The translations under genes were made by a program, and so were the position numbers. The notes below the pieces were generated by a model that searched no databases, was not told the DNA's origin, and saw nothing but the letters and a program-made list of their open reading frames with translations. A stretch of DNA of 64,000 nt from Cystobasidiopsis lactophilus (Eukaryota; Basidiomycota; Agaricostilbomycetes; Agaricostilbales; Chionosphaeraceae), in the NCBI GenBank assembly GCA_001599975.1, contig BCIO01000006.1, forward strand, positions 677,587 through 741,586, given 5' to 3'. The first letter of the stretch is position 1. Each line of letters opens with the position of its first letter. This document shows positions 50,800 to 61,087 of this stretch, one piece after another.

Positions 50800-51990
50800 A
50801 TGCCAGCCGAGCTCTGCGACCTGCCGGACGAAGTACTGCTCGAGTGCTTCCGCTACGCCAACGAAGAAAATCGACTCTTTTCAATACAAGCAATTAATGT
50901 GACCCAGCGCTTTCTACGGACCCAGCTCTTCCTTTTCGGTCACCGGCGACTGCTTCGACTGTGGTTGGAGGCGTTTGGCTCGATCAGAACGTTCAGAGTG
51001 GATATGAGGCAGCTCTTGCAGACGGACAGGCCACCCTTTCTGCGCTGGCTGGCTCAAGGCACCTTGAACCGTCACATCCAAAAGGTTGACTTCGTTCTGT
51101 GGGGGCACTTCGTGAAAATGTCGCCTCTCAGCCGCGATGAAGACTTACGCTTGATCACAACCCATGCCGACGCCTTCATGGATAAACTCTATCGCAGGGA
51201 GATAGGCATCTCCGTCATGATCGACTACCAGCCTTCGGAGTTCACTGATGGGGCCGTCCTCCAAAAATTCCTTGCGGCACTCCAAAGCCATGGACAAGTA
51301 TACACTCTCTGGCTCTCTATAGGAGGTCGAGGCTCGCCCCCTATGATCGACGCGCGCTCTGTTGGTCGGATGCTGCAAGAGTTGCCTGGCCTCGATGACC
51401 TCACCTTGATTGGTTGCCCGCTTGCCCCAGCAACAGACAGCCCCTCTTTCGTCCACTCGCTCTCCTCATTATGTCTCCAGCACCCACTCTCTCCTGGCAT
51501 GGCCGCAACGTACACTTACCTGCTGGCGCATTTCTCCAAGCTTTCCACTCTACGGCTGGAATCATCGGCATCGGAGGTCTTTCAAGCCCTGCCCCCTTCT
51601 TTGGAATCCTTGTGCATTCACTTCGACCTCATCGAGGAGGCGGATATTTTGGCGACGTTGCAACCCCTTCACGCTCTCGATCACCTCAAGAACGTTGTTC
51701 TCCAAAGCCTCCACTTGTCTCCATCCCTCGTCCAGCCCGTTCTCAGCCGGCTACCGCGACGAACGGAGCGCTTGCAAGAGTTCCATGTGCTTGGCTCCGC
51801 GGCTATGCAAGCTCTAATCGACTGCCTTCGGAACCCCGCTTTGTTGCCTGCCTTGAAGCTGCTCGCCTTCTCGAGTGAAGAAGCCTCAAGCGAAGTAGAC
51901 GAAGACGAAGATGATGGCCAATTGGTTCAGCTTGAGCAGGAGCTCGAACGGGTGGGCCGACGTCGAGGGTGCCAAGTCCGAATTTATTGA
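50800..51990 (+). CDS. F-box/LRR-like protein, block copy B
   Basis: Single coding exon of 396 residues, paralogous to the gene at 45662-46867. It starts MPAELCDLPDEVLLECFRYA, almost identical to copy A over the F-box, then diverges quickly. Leucine-rich segments such as LDDLTLIGCPL and FSKLSTLRLESS recur. An acidic patch (EVDEDEDDGQ) precedes the end, which finishes RRRGCQVRIY, like copy A. Upstream, an AAAATG context and a 5'-UTR intron at 50721-50781 are shared with copy A. SCF substrate-receptor function is inferred from the F-box. Confidence 0.75.
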   Translation: MPAELCDLPDEVLLECFRYANEENRLFSIQAINVTQRFLRTQLFLFGHRRLLRLWLEAFGSIRTFRVDMRQLLQTDRPPFLRWLAQGTLNRHIQKVDFVLWGHFVKMSPLSRDEDLRLITTHADAFMDKLYRREIGISVMIDYQPSEFTDGAVLQKFLAALQSHGQVYTLWLSIGGRGSPPMIDARSVGRMLQELPGLDDLTLIGCPLAPATDSPSFVHSLSSLCLQHPLSPGMAATYTYLLAHFSKLSTLRLESSASEVFQALPPSLESLCIHFDLIEEADILATLQPLHALDHLKNVVLQSLHLSPSLVQPVLSRLPRRTERLQEFHVLGSAAMQALIDCLRNPALLPALKLLAFSSEEASSEVDEDEDDGQLVQLEQELERVGRRRGCQVRIY

Positions 51991-52101
51991 ACGGACTTTA
52001 TGTGAGCCGCTTCGTCCTGTCATATCTTAAGTATGCCCGCTGATGGACTTTGCGACAGACGAGATTGACGCCTGCTGGCTGCTGATTCCTCGGCCTTCCC
52101 T

Positions 52102-52767
52102 TCAGAACTGTTCCGCCACCGCTTTGCTCTGTGCCCTTTTGATGGCCTCTTTGAATACCCCGAATGCCTTGTCTTGCTCGACCCTTCTATGATACTGCAA
52201 GCAGGGCCTTCGCTCAAGATTCTCAACATTGTCTATCTCGGCGTCTGGTTCGCCACCATGAGCAACTTGCGGGCTGGCTCCTTGCGCCTGAGTCTGACTA
52301 GTCTTCAATCGTTCGGAAGCACTTTTGCTATCGCAGTAAATACATACGACACGAAAACTGTTGGCGCCGTGCTACGCCAAGCACTGCCTCATTGACAGGT
52401 ACGACCTTAGCTGCTCCCTCGTCCAGCTTCCGCCACCCTCGTCTTTTCGTGTAGTCTCCAAAAGGCTCTTCATCTTGCTCTCGATATAAGCTTTCCTTGC
52501 GTACTCCATTTCGATGCAGAACCGAGAAACGCCGCCCCCGAGGTCCGGCACGCCTGCTCCCGTTCGTTCGTTGGCCCTGGATCTCTTGACGAAACAACTG
52601 ATGTCGTCACGTCCAGGGATCGAAGGTACCGAAGAAGAAGAATCTACCTCCGTACACAGAACAGTCTCATCCGGGCTACACTGGCTTCGTATACGATCAT
52701 CAAGCTCGTGTCGCCCTGGCCAGAGATTATCGTACTGCGGTTGCATCTTCGCCCGTAGCAGATGCAT
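52102..52767 (-). CDS. Unknown small acidic/basic protein
   Basis: Exons 52406-52767 and 52102-52327, joined across a 78-base intron, give 195 residues from ATG 52767 (ATG 52746 is an alternative). The first exon is polar with EMEYARKAYIESKMKSLLE, a likely helix. The second is Gln/Glu/Lys-rich (VEQDKAFGVFKEAIKRAQSK) and also helical. No known domain, signal peptide or membrane segment was recognised. It is convergent with F-box copy B and outside the duplicated block. Confidence 0.45.
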
Positions 52768-53864
52768 CTTCTCCTGTCCGAATAGCTCCCAAAAGAGTGG
52801 TAGTCGACAAGTCAAACCGGGGTGATGAGGCACCGGCGCGTCCCCTGCAGCATATGGGCAAATTCTTTCCAGACCCTGACCACAAGAAGCCTTAGCGGCT
52901 GACTCGTAAGCTTGCTCCCCATCTCTGTCGTGCCAGCTTTAATGACGCTGTCGCCCGAAGCAGGCTGCAGCGCGAGCCTTTGCCACCGTCCCGCCGCGCA
53001 TCTTTGCCCCATAAATGCATTCTTTTCCTTCTATCTTCTCTTTCCAAGCGCAAAGCAGACCCTGAACTCCTTGCAAGCACCTGAGTCGAAGTTCATGAGC
53101 GAGCGCTGGGAGCGAAGTTCTTGACCGCCAATCGCCGTGTCCTGCCACATCTAGCTAAGAGAGTGGCGTCCTCCGCTGTCTGAATGAACTCTAAAATGAA
53201 GAAGGCCTGCCGCGAGTGCTTTCGTCCGCCGCCCAACCTCGAGGCTGCGGCAGCGGATGGCTGGCAGGAGTCGCTCCTTTGTCGTGCCCACTTGCAGTAT
53301 CGCAGAGCCCATGGGGCGTTCTATGGCCTCGAAAGTGTCTCATCTGATTGATTGGTGCTGTTATCAATGCCTTTGCTCTCCTCCTTACCGGTATTGGACC
53401 ACCACGTACGTCGTCTGTCCAACATCAGATTTTGGAGTCGTTGCCCGCCTCCCACTGCTTGGGTCCCTGCCTTTGCCTGTGCTCTTTGCTGCATCTGCAC
53501 TGGCGTTCTGTGCCGCTACTAGGCCTGTCTGTCAGGGCGTGTCAATGCAGCTGGGTTTCCCATCATTTTCCCCCCGCCCCTCCTCGACCCAACTTGCAAG
53601 CCAAACTCGTAGCTGCCCACTTATGAGCCTCATTAGAGCTTGAGATGAATGCCGGACGGAGAGCGCTTGGCCCTCCTCCTCTTATACCTGCATTGGTCCT
53701 TCCGTGCCCCCCGGGACGAGCACTGCCCCTCGCGTTTCTGGCCGTCGGAGAGAGTCCCTGCCCTCTCCCTCTCTCTCTCCCGTTCTGCCATCACTTCTAA
53801 AAAAGCGACCTCTTGAACCTTTTCAAAACTTCTACGCTTGGTACCTGCCTTTCCCAATTTGAAG
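52768..53864. other. Intergenic with one doubtful small frame
   Basis: Pyrimidine-rich in much of its length. A 55-codon frame at 53184-53351 (MNSKMKKACRECFRPPP) starts with ATG and contains CxxC, but has no other support. A long minus-strand frame over 53633-54325 is a shadow of the gene at 53865. Otherwise it holds promoter and leader sequence only. Confidence 0.25.
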
Positions 53865-54343
53865 ATGGCCGTAGGCGTTTTGAAGTCCCGGACGCCCCGG
53901 AGATCGAAAACTGACTGCTGGCCATGGGACCTTCCAGGACGCACCTCCACGCAAGCGCATAGGCAACTTCGATGACTATAAGAATATGCAGGACGAGAGG
54001 GCAACCCGCCATGCGAAAGTGCACCAGGGAAAGGCCCCGCTCGTCGCCACCGGGGCGCGCCCGAAGGTCGTCCCAGCTCCAAAGGTGGCGAATCCTGCGC
54101 TTGTTCACGAGAAAGCTCCTGTAAGCCACCCTCTACTGCCGTATCGCCCGTGCAGCCGCAGAGCCTGACTTCCATCCCTTTCCCCCTTTTGAGTGGGCGA
54201 CCAAGCCGCCACCAGCGGGCGGTGCCCAGACCTCTGGCTCGCCGGCAGACTTGACTGGGTACGCAAAATTCATGGCCAACAAGGCTCAGAAGGCGAGGCA
54301 GATGGCTTTGAAGCGCGCTGCCCAACCTGACGCGAACAGCTAA
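53865..54343 (+). CDS. Small Pro-rich unknown protein
   Basis: Three exons, 53865-53870, 53938-54120 and 54164-54343, give 122 residues (MADAPPRKRIGNFDDY at the start). The first coding exon is just ATG GCC. The middle is basic and Ala/Pro/Val-rich (VVPAPKVANPALV). After the second junction there is FHPFPPFEWATKPPPAGG and a final Lys/Ala-rich helix (MANKAQKARQMALKRA). The second intron must use a GAG acceptor rather than the CAG eight bases upstream to keep this frame, which lowers certainty. No family recognised. Confidence 0.4.
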
Positions 54344-54673
54344 GTCGGTGGCCGCTCGTCTTCTACTCTCAGTCGCTTGATGATCCTGACTGCTGGTGAT
54401 ATAGGACTGAGCCTCGCTGCTGCTACTGCTGGCTGGCCCAGCGTCGTTCCGTATTCGCCACCCTGGCCACCCTCGGTGGTGGTTTCATCGGAGGCTTCCC
54501 TTTGTCCGTCTTCTTGCAATGCTGCTTTGCTTCTCGTTTTTGCCCATACTACAACCACCCTCATAACACGTTTCCGCAATCTTTGAGCCACCCCCGCCAA
54601 ACCCATATTCCTCCATCCCATAAAAATTTCCAAAGCTCCTCGTGAAATGCCCCTTGAGCCGCACCCGCCGAAA

Positions 54674-55846
54674 ATGTCATCCTACGCTTCCTCCTCCGGC
54701 TCTGGCTCGGGCAGCGACGAAGAGTTCAGCGAGGCGGCGATGAAGCGCATGTTTGATTTGCTGGGCGAGGATGCGTTTGACTTGGAGGTTGCCGGCGAGG
54801 AGGAGGGCGAAAATTTGAGCGACGGCGAGGAGGAGGCTTCTGGCTCTGCGTCTGCGTCTGAGGACGATGATGAGGAGGAGGAGGACATGGAGGAGGACGC
54901 GGGGAAGGCTAGTGCCGATGCCGCTGTGAGTTGGCACCTTCTTTCTCCAAGAGGCACGAGGGCTCAAATGAACAAAGATGGAGCGAGTGTTGGCCACGTT
55001 CCAACTGCCGACTTCCTTCTTCGACACGCAAACCCTGTCCTACCCAAACCCTTTGGTCATCCCAGACGCTTCCGACGATTTGAACAGGGAAGTCCAATTG
55101 TGAGTGTTGCACTTCCATTATCCCTCTCTCCAGGATCTCTTTGGCTGAAGTTTGAACGCCACACAGCTACAAACAATCCCTCTGGGCAGCCAACCACTCC
55201 CGCCTCTTGTTCCTCTCCTCCGACAAGCCCTTCACCCGGCCCTCGGACTACTTTGCGGAAATGGTCAAGTCCGACACGCACATGGAGCGCATCCGCGTCT
55301 CCCTCTTGAACCAGCACTCGGCCATCAAAGCTTCGGAGGACGCCAAGAAGCTGCGCTACCTCAAGAAGTTCGGCAAGAAGGTCCAGAGCGCCAAGCTGGT
55401 CGAGAGGCAGAAGGAGACCAAGGCGCTCAGCGAGAAGGTCAAGGAGTTCCGAAAGAGTGCGTTCCTTCTACCATTTCATTAGCTCTCTGCTTTCGTGGAG
55501 CTGAGGCTGGGTTGTTGTGCGCACAGAGAGAAAAGGAGGGGACGAAGGCGCCACCGGGGAAGAGTTCGACGTCGACCTGCTCGACGAGCCCTCCTCCTCC
55601 AAGCCCAACAAGCGAGCCAAGACCTCTTCGGGCGCCGAGGGTGGTGGGAAGCGAAAGATGCCAAGGAGCGCGAGGGACGCCAAGTTTGGCCGGCCGCAAG
55701 ACTCGCGCCGCCCCAAGTCCAACACCAAGGCTTCTACCGACGAGGTCTTCTCCACTCGAGGACCTAGGACCAATAAGGGACAGTCTAAAGTGGCCAAGGG
55801 CAACAAGAGGTTGGGCAAGTCGAAGAGGCAGCAGCAGCGCAAGTAG
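54674..55846 (+). CDS. EBP2: rRNA-processing protein Ebp2
   Basis: Nucleolar factor for 27S pre-rRNA processing and 60S assembly. Four exons (54674-54925, 54978-55099, 55167-55456, 55527-55846) give 327 residues; an upstream in-frame ATG at 54647 would add nine. A long acidic Ser-rich N-terminus (EDDDEEEEDMEED) precedes the conserved core: NREVQ at the end of exon 2, YKQSLWAA, FTRPSDYFAEMVKSDTHMER, then KKLRYLKKFGKKVQ and LSEKVKEFRK. The C-terminus is basic (KSNTKAST, GNKRLGKSKRQQQRK), as in the family, with a short FDVDLLDE-like acidic motif before it. Exon joins all keep frame. Confidence 0.93.
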
Positions 55847-56480
55847 AACGCTTTTCTTTTCCGCTTTGCATTTGCTACTTCTTGGGCTCGTTGTGGGCTC
55901 CTACGTTCGAGCAACCTACATTCACTCAGTGGCCTGTCGGATAAGACAGCTCAGGTGAAGAGATAGAGAGAGACGGTCTCAGAAGCCGTCCTCTCGCGTT
56001 CTCAGGTTTGAGGGCACGGTGATAACAGTGCAAACGGACAAGTACAACATGGTGCACGATAAGAACCCCCTTTTTTAACAAGGGAGAAGTCGACTCGGTC
56101 TCACCACGATTGCGTTGACGACGTCGATATCGAACGCCACACCCTTAGTCGAGGTAGAATCGCCAGGACGCTCCTCTTCAAGACCGCCTTTCGTTCGAAT
56201 TAAAGAACGGTGGCGCGCGACTGAAACCTTAGGGTGTCTGGACGGGAGAACGAAAGCGTGATTAACGAAGTGTCACCGAAGAGGAGTGGAATCCTCACCT
56301 GCGCCCTCTGTCCCTATCCTTCCGGTCCTTCCCTGCGAACACATCTTGTCTCCACCCCACCAAGAGCAAGGCAATGTCGAATCCCATCCTCCGCTTCAAC
56401 TGCCCGTCGCCTTTGAACCACCCCGCCCCCCCCCCCCCCCCAACGCCGGGGCGTTCGACACCTCCTCCTTGTCCCCAGCC
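55847..56480. other. Intergenic with poly-C tract
   Basis: Lies between EBP2 (+) and a small gene (+). It contains a T-rich stretch near 56070 and, close to its end, a run of 16 C (56426-56441). The plus frame upstream of 56481 is open but lacks an ATG. Confidence 0.35.
56426..56441. repeat. C homopolymer, 16 bases
   Basis: Sixteen consecutive C, the longest mononucleotide run seen in this window, about 40 bases upstream of the ATG at 56481. Its length in the assembly may be unreliable. Confidence 0.95.
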
Positions 56481-56915
56481 ATGACCGAAATCCCTCTGGC
56501 AGCAGCCAACGACCCCAACCGGACGCCCACCTCCTCCGCCCCGCCCTCGCCTCGAGCGATGAAGTTCAGGGAGGCCATCGAAGCGCAGGAAGTCCGCCTT
56601 CGAACGCGCCTGCTGGGCCGGGCGTCCTTGAGCTTTCAGATCCGAAAAGAGTGCGTCTTCTTCTTCTTGGTGCATAGTTGAGTAGGCGCTGATTAAACGG
56701 GAGAAAACAGGGTCAAAGAGCTCTTCCTGCCCTCGTCGACCCCCGCCAAGCCGATGCGGGTGTCCTTCGACGACTGCCGCTCAAGACCTGCTGCCGTTGG
56801 CTTGTTCAGCGCTTGCACGGGCAGGGACGTGGAGGACCTACCCGTCTTTGCGGACAGCGACGACGAAGAGGAGGAGGAGGAAGAGACGGCTTCTGAACCT
56901 CCTTCGGCTCTTTGA
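56481..56915 (+). CDS. Small unknown protein with acidic tail
   Basis: Exons 56481-56650 and 56711-56915, joined across a 60-base intron (GTGCGT...ACAG), give 124 residues. The N-terminal part is polar and Pro/Ser-rich. A central basic helix (KFREAIEAQEVRLRTRLLG) leads into VKELFLPSSTPAKPMRVSFDD, and the protein ends with an acidic tail (DSDDEEEEEEE). I do not recognise it. ATG 56481 is the first ATG of the open frame; the frame extends upstream through the poly-C tract without a start. Confidence 0.5.
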
Positions 56916-57114
56916 CCCCCTTCTCTGTCGCCCCTCTCGACTCATTTTGGAAACGTTCAACAAAATTCACGCCTCTTAATTTTGGTTGGCACTCGCAGGA
57001 CGAAAGGTTTAAGGGAAATGTCAGGCCGGCGGGTCGAGGGAGAAGGCGTAGAGGGTGATGTTGCGCCTTGTACATTGTTCTTTGATCTTCACTGTTGTAC
57101 ACACAAACCAATGA

Positions 57115-58325
57115 CTAAGCATTCCCAAGATTTAATTGCCTTTCTTGGGAATGGAGCGCACCGTAGGAGCCAGCTTCGATGCTTTCTTGGTCGTTCAGGT
57201 ACTTGCCCAAGCTGAGCCTTGGAGAGCCCCCTCGGGCGGCATAGATGTCTAGGAAAGCGAGGAGATCTGGCCTGTCGACGCTGGAGTCCAGGCGGATGGC
57301 TAGATTGCGACATTGGGGAGGGACGTGGGGAAGGGTGCTCTCGCTGAAGTTGAGGGTGCAGGCGAACGACTTGACATTGGCCAGGACTGAGAACAAAGCG
57401 GTGCATGGCTCAATCAGGAAGGTGCGTAAGTGAGGCTGTCTCATGGTGACGCGGTCAGCTTGTGGCGTCATTGCGATTGAGAGAGGCCAACCTACCTATT
57501 GGACGAGCTCGAACGTCTCCAAGCGATTTTGGGTCGTGTTCAAAGCCTGAATGAGGCCTGAGAAGGAGACGCCACGCATGTACCAGAGGCGTAAGGTCTT
57601 TAGCCGTGGACAGGCTATCAGGGTCTGGGTGAGCGTGTTGTCCAAGAGCGTGATCGAGACCAAGGAGAGCGAGACGAGCGGGTAGAAGGTGTTGGACAGC
57701 AGGCCTTCTATTTCTTGAAAGACGGCCCAGGGAAAGGAAGGGAAAGCCATCGACAAGGACGGTGCCTGACGCCCGAGGGTGAGCCGAAGAGCTGAAGGGT
57801 AAGGTAGAGACGCACAGTATTGACAACAGAGAGGTCGTTGGCCTCCTCGCACAAGCTCAACGCCTTGTAGACCGATTGGTGTCCCAGCACAGTGCGCTTG
57901 TAGCATGAGGCTGGGATGGCCTTCGACGCCCCTAGGTACTCGGCTGCCATCGCCCCACAGACGGCTTCAAGCGACACGATAGAGCTACCCTCTTGCTCAA
58001 AGAACACGTCCAACAATCGCCGAAGGTCGTCCGAGAAGTGCGGGTCTGAGCAAGCCAGCTCGACGGCAACAACTTTGAAGCGGCAATCTGCCTTGGCCGG
58101 CAAGTATCGAGCCATTTGGGGCGCGTCAATCACAAACAGCTTGGACAGATGGGCACGAAGAGCAGGCACGGCAAGGGATGAATGCAGAGAGGCAAGCGGC
58201 AAGACGCCGTGAGTGGCGACTCGAATTACCCGCCCCTTTGGCGTTGTGTACGCCGGAGTGTCCCATTGTCGAACGTAGGACAGAATCTCTGTTAAAGTGA
58301 ACTCGTCCAGAGCAGTCAGGGCCAT
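57115..58325 (-). CDS. F-box/LRR-like protein
   Basis: Three exons (57816-58325, 57505-57765, 57115-57435) give 363 residues. The N-terminus MALTALDEFTLTEILSYV resembles an F-box-type first helix, although the usual LP is missing. Leucine-rich segments follow (CPRLKTLRLWYMRGVSFSG, NRLETFEL). The second intron is inferred, because the frame otherwise stops just past its donor; the join LETFELPHLRTFLIEP restores the leucine-rich pattern. It is not closely similar to the other F-box genes in this window. It is divergent from CAF16, with starts 148 bases apart. Confidence 0.6.
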
Positions 58326-58473
58326 TTGAGGCGCCTTGTAGGCCGATGACGCCTTCAAGACGACCGGGCCCAAAATTGGCTGTCCGAGTCGAAGACGCAC
58401 TTCTTGCTCCCAAACCGCCTCGATCTCCCCTGTTTCGTGTCTTCTGGTCTGATTTTTGTGTGCTTTGCCCAAA

Positions 58474-59752
58474 ATGCCAGAGGCCGTGGACATTACCGAC
58501 CTGCACTTCTCGTTTCCTGCGAGCATCAGCGAAGTGCTCCGAGGCATCGACATCCACCTGGAGCCTGGCAGTCGTTGTCTGTTGGTTGGCGCAAACGGAG
58601 CTGGCAAATCGACTTTGCTCCAGATTCTGGCTGGCAAACGATTGATTCGCAATGCCACGGCTCAGGTTTTGGGCAAGGATCTGTTCTTCGAAGCTGCTGA
58701 GGTGAATAGTCTGTTCTTCGTGATCCCATTTATATCTGATTACTATGTCTGTCTAGGGTGTAACATGGCTAGGTGGGCAACTCTGGCATTCCTGTAAGAG
58801 TCGGGTCTGAAGGATCGGTGCACGACAGGAACTGAATGGATCAACAACCCGTTTGCCCTTTTTCACTGCTTGGGCTCTGTCCTAGACCTAAAGCTTCAAC
58901 GAGCAGCGTTGTCCGATCGGACTTGAAAGTCTCGCACTTCATGTTGGTGTCCGCTTCACTTTCGATGGAAGCTTCTGACGAAGCGCTCCAGTGACTCGGT
59001 CGGTGGATGGAGGCACAAGGAGAGGCGTAATAAGCTACTAGATCTAATGGAGTCAGTGCCTTTCGTCTCGTGCATCCAAAATTGCCACTCACCACCGAGA
59101 TCGCAGCGTCGACGTCGAGTGGCACATGCACCAGATCTCCGATGGCGAGCGCCGGCGGGTCCAAATCGTCGCTGGTCTACTTGCAGAGTGGAAGCTGCTG
59201 CTCTTGGACGAAGTGACCGTGGACCTCGACGTATTGGTCCGCAGCCAACTTCTCAACTTCCTCAAAGAGGAGACTATCACTCGGCAAGCTAGTGCGTGCT
59301 CCTCGCCCTTCTTTCACACTTTGTGATCTTCTCACTAGCATGACGCACAGCCATCATCTACTGCACGCACATCTTCGATGGCCTCTCGCATTTCCCATCA
59401 TCCGTCGTTCATCTCAGCCTAGGCCGCACCCTCTCCCACATTCCTTGGCCTCTCCCGCCTGATTTCGCCCATCCCGACGTCGCGCCGGAAGCCATCACAA
59501 AGATGCAAGACCCAGACAGAGCGGGGAGTCAGATCATGGAGCTGGCATTGAGCTGGCTGGTGGAGGACAAGAAGACGCGGATCCAGTACGAGCAGGAGGG
59601 CAAGGTCGGCTTCCGGAGTAGAAAGCGGGTCGAGACTGAGACCACCGACTCGGAGACCTTTTACAAGAAGTGAGAGCTCTCCTTGCCGTTCGTCCTGATG
59701 CTTTGGACCGCTGTTTACTTGGGGTGTTCACAGGTACGACTACTCCAAATAG
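58474..59752 (+). CDS. CAF16: ABC ATPase Caf16
   Basis: Soluble single-domain ABC ATPase associated with the Ccr4-Not complex in yeast. Seven exons (58474-58701, 58757-58793, 58894-58946, 59020-59051, 59107-59291, 59351-59669, 59734-59752) give 290 residues, the family length. Walker A is GANGAGKST (39-47). The middle reads [29 protein letters not shown], then the signature [15 protein letters not shown] and Walker B with [14 protein letters not shown], followed by YCTHIFDGL. There is no membrane domain, as expected. Several middle exons are short (37, 53 and 32 bases) and were placed by family order and frame. Confidence 0.9.
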
Positions 59753-59949
59753 AATCTATAGAGAGCACATAGAGCTTGCATAGCTGCACATTATCCGAAA
59801 TCGCGCTCGACGGTCGTAGCAAATCCGGGTGGCAAATCTGCCCGAGGCCCACGTAGCTCTAAGACATGCCATCCAGGCGATTGCAGAAAGACGATTGAGG
59901 TATGCAAGGCAGCAAAAGTACAATGCAGGCGAGAGAGAGAGAGCAAAGT

Positions 59950-60997
59950 TTAAGTGAGCTGGTCTATGAGAGTGGCGCGCATGTTGCCGATGGCGCCCGT
60001 GTCCTGGCCGGAGAGCTTGAAAGCGGCCTCGACAACCGACGTCTCCACCGCTGTCGAGTCGACGCCAACAAACGCCGCCCAATCGTTGACCACCACGCCC
60101 GCGCCAATCACGTCCGAACCCCGGTTGATCGTCCCTGCCTGTGTGAGCGACCAACTACGCATGAGCTCGGTGCAGAAGATCATAGAGGAGCGTCGCAACG
60201 CACCACCAAGGGAACTTGAAGTAAGGAAGACAGCTCGTCCTGGTCTTGGATGCTGGTTTTAGGGTGGACCAAGGCGCCCTGGTTGGTGATGGCGCAGTAG
60301 GAGCCGACGAGCACGTTGTCCGCGATGGTCTGCCTGAATACCTCGACCTTGAGGACGTCGGCGATGATCTCCTCCGTCTCCCGGTCAATGTCCGGGTGCA
60401 CGAGCGCGACGTAGTCGTTGCAGGCCACCACATTGCCCAAGGCCGACAGGCGCTCCTCTACCCGTTGTAATGCGACGGCGTCCGGAAGGGAGTTGCGCAG
60501 GTGCTGGAGCTCTTGGTCTGTCGTCGAAGCGGGCACCAAGAGGCCGTGTCGGTTGCCTGTTCGAAGGCAGCGTTGCCGTTAGCCCAAATCTCCTAGGGCT
60601 ACAGGTAAAGCATGCCACGAACCGGCAGTCAAGCGGCCAATGATCCTTGTCCCTCCAATGGACGTCTGAATGACGGGGATGACATCGCCCAGCTCGGCCT
60701 CGAAGACTGAGTAAAAATTGGCGCTCCCAGTCGAAGTCGACGCCAGGCAGTACGAGTTGGTCAGTCGGGCAAACACCCCAACGTCCTGTTGTGCCCCAGT
60801 TTGACATCGATACAATGACTGTATAAGGGAGACAAGGGCACGAACGGAAGAGTTCTCATAGCGGACGCCTTTGCCGCATCGAAAATATTTAATTTGCAGT
60901 CGTCGCACGCCCAGCTCGGAGCCACTCACGGACAGCCCTGTACCGCACCTGTCAATCGCACATCACACAAGATGTAAAGTAAGACAGCACCATACAT
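59950..60997 (-). CDS. TIF6: Translation initiation factor 6
   Basis: eIF6 binds the 60S subunit, is needed for its biogenesis and prevents premature joining to 40S. Exons 60991-60997, 60846-60868, 60623-60785, 60204-60556 and 59950-60138 give 244 residues, matching the family's usual 245. Conserved blocks are [75 protein letters not shown] and [11 protein letters not shown], then [19 protein letters not shown]. The body is secure. The first coding exon (7 bases, MYG) is inferred, because no ATG is in frame before VRYENSS; it makes the total divisible by three. It is divergent from TIM9. Confidence 0.9.
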
Positions 60998-61087
60998 TTC
61001 TAGGAGACAGGCGGGCTTGGATGGGCTCCAAAGAAATTTCGCTCCTCTTGACCGGCAGCATCCACACATCACTTGTGACTCACTATA

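Noticed and set aside
53633-54325. 230-codon minus-strand open frame
   Set aside because: It lies opposite the small Pro-rich gene at 53865-54343 and includes a repetitive ERERERER stretch from a CT-rich tract. Considered a shadow.
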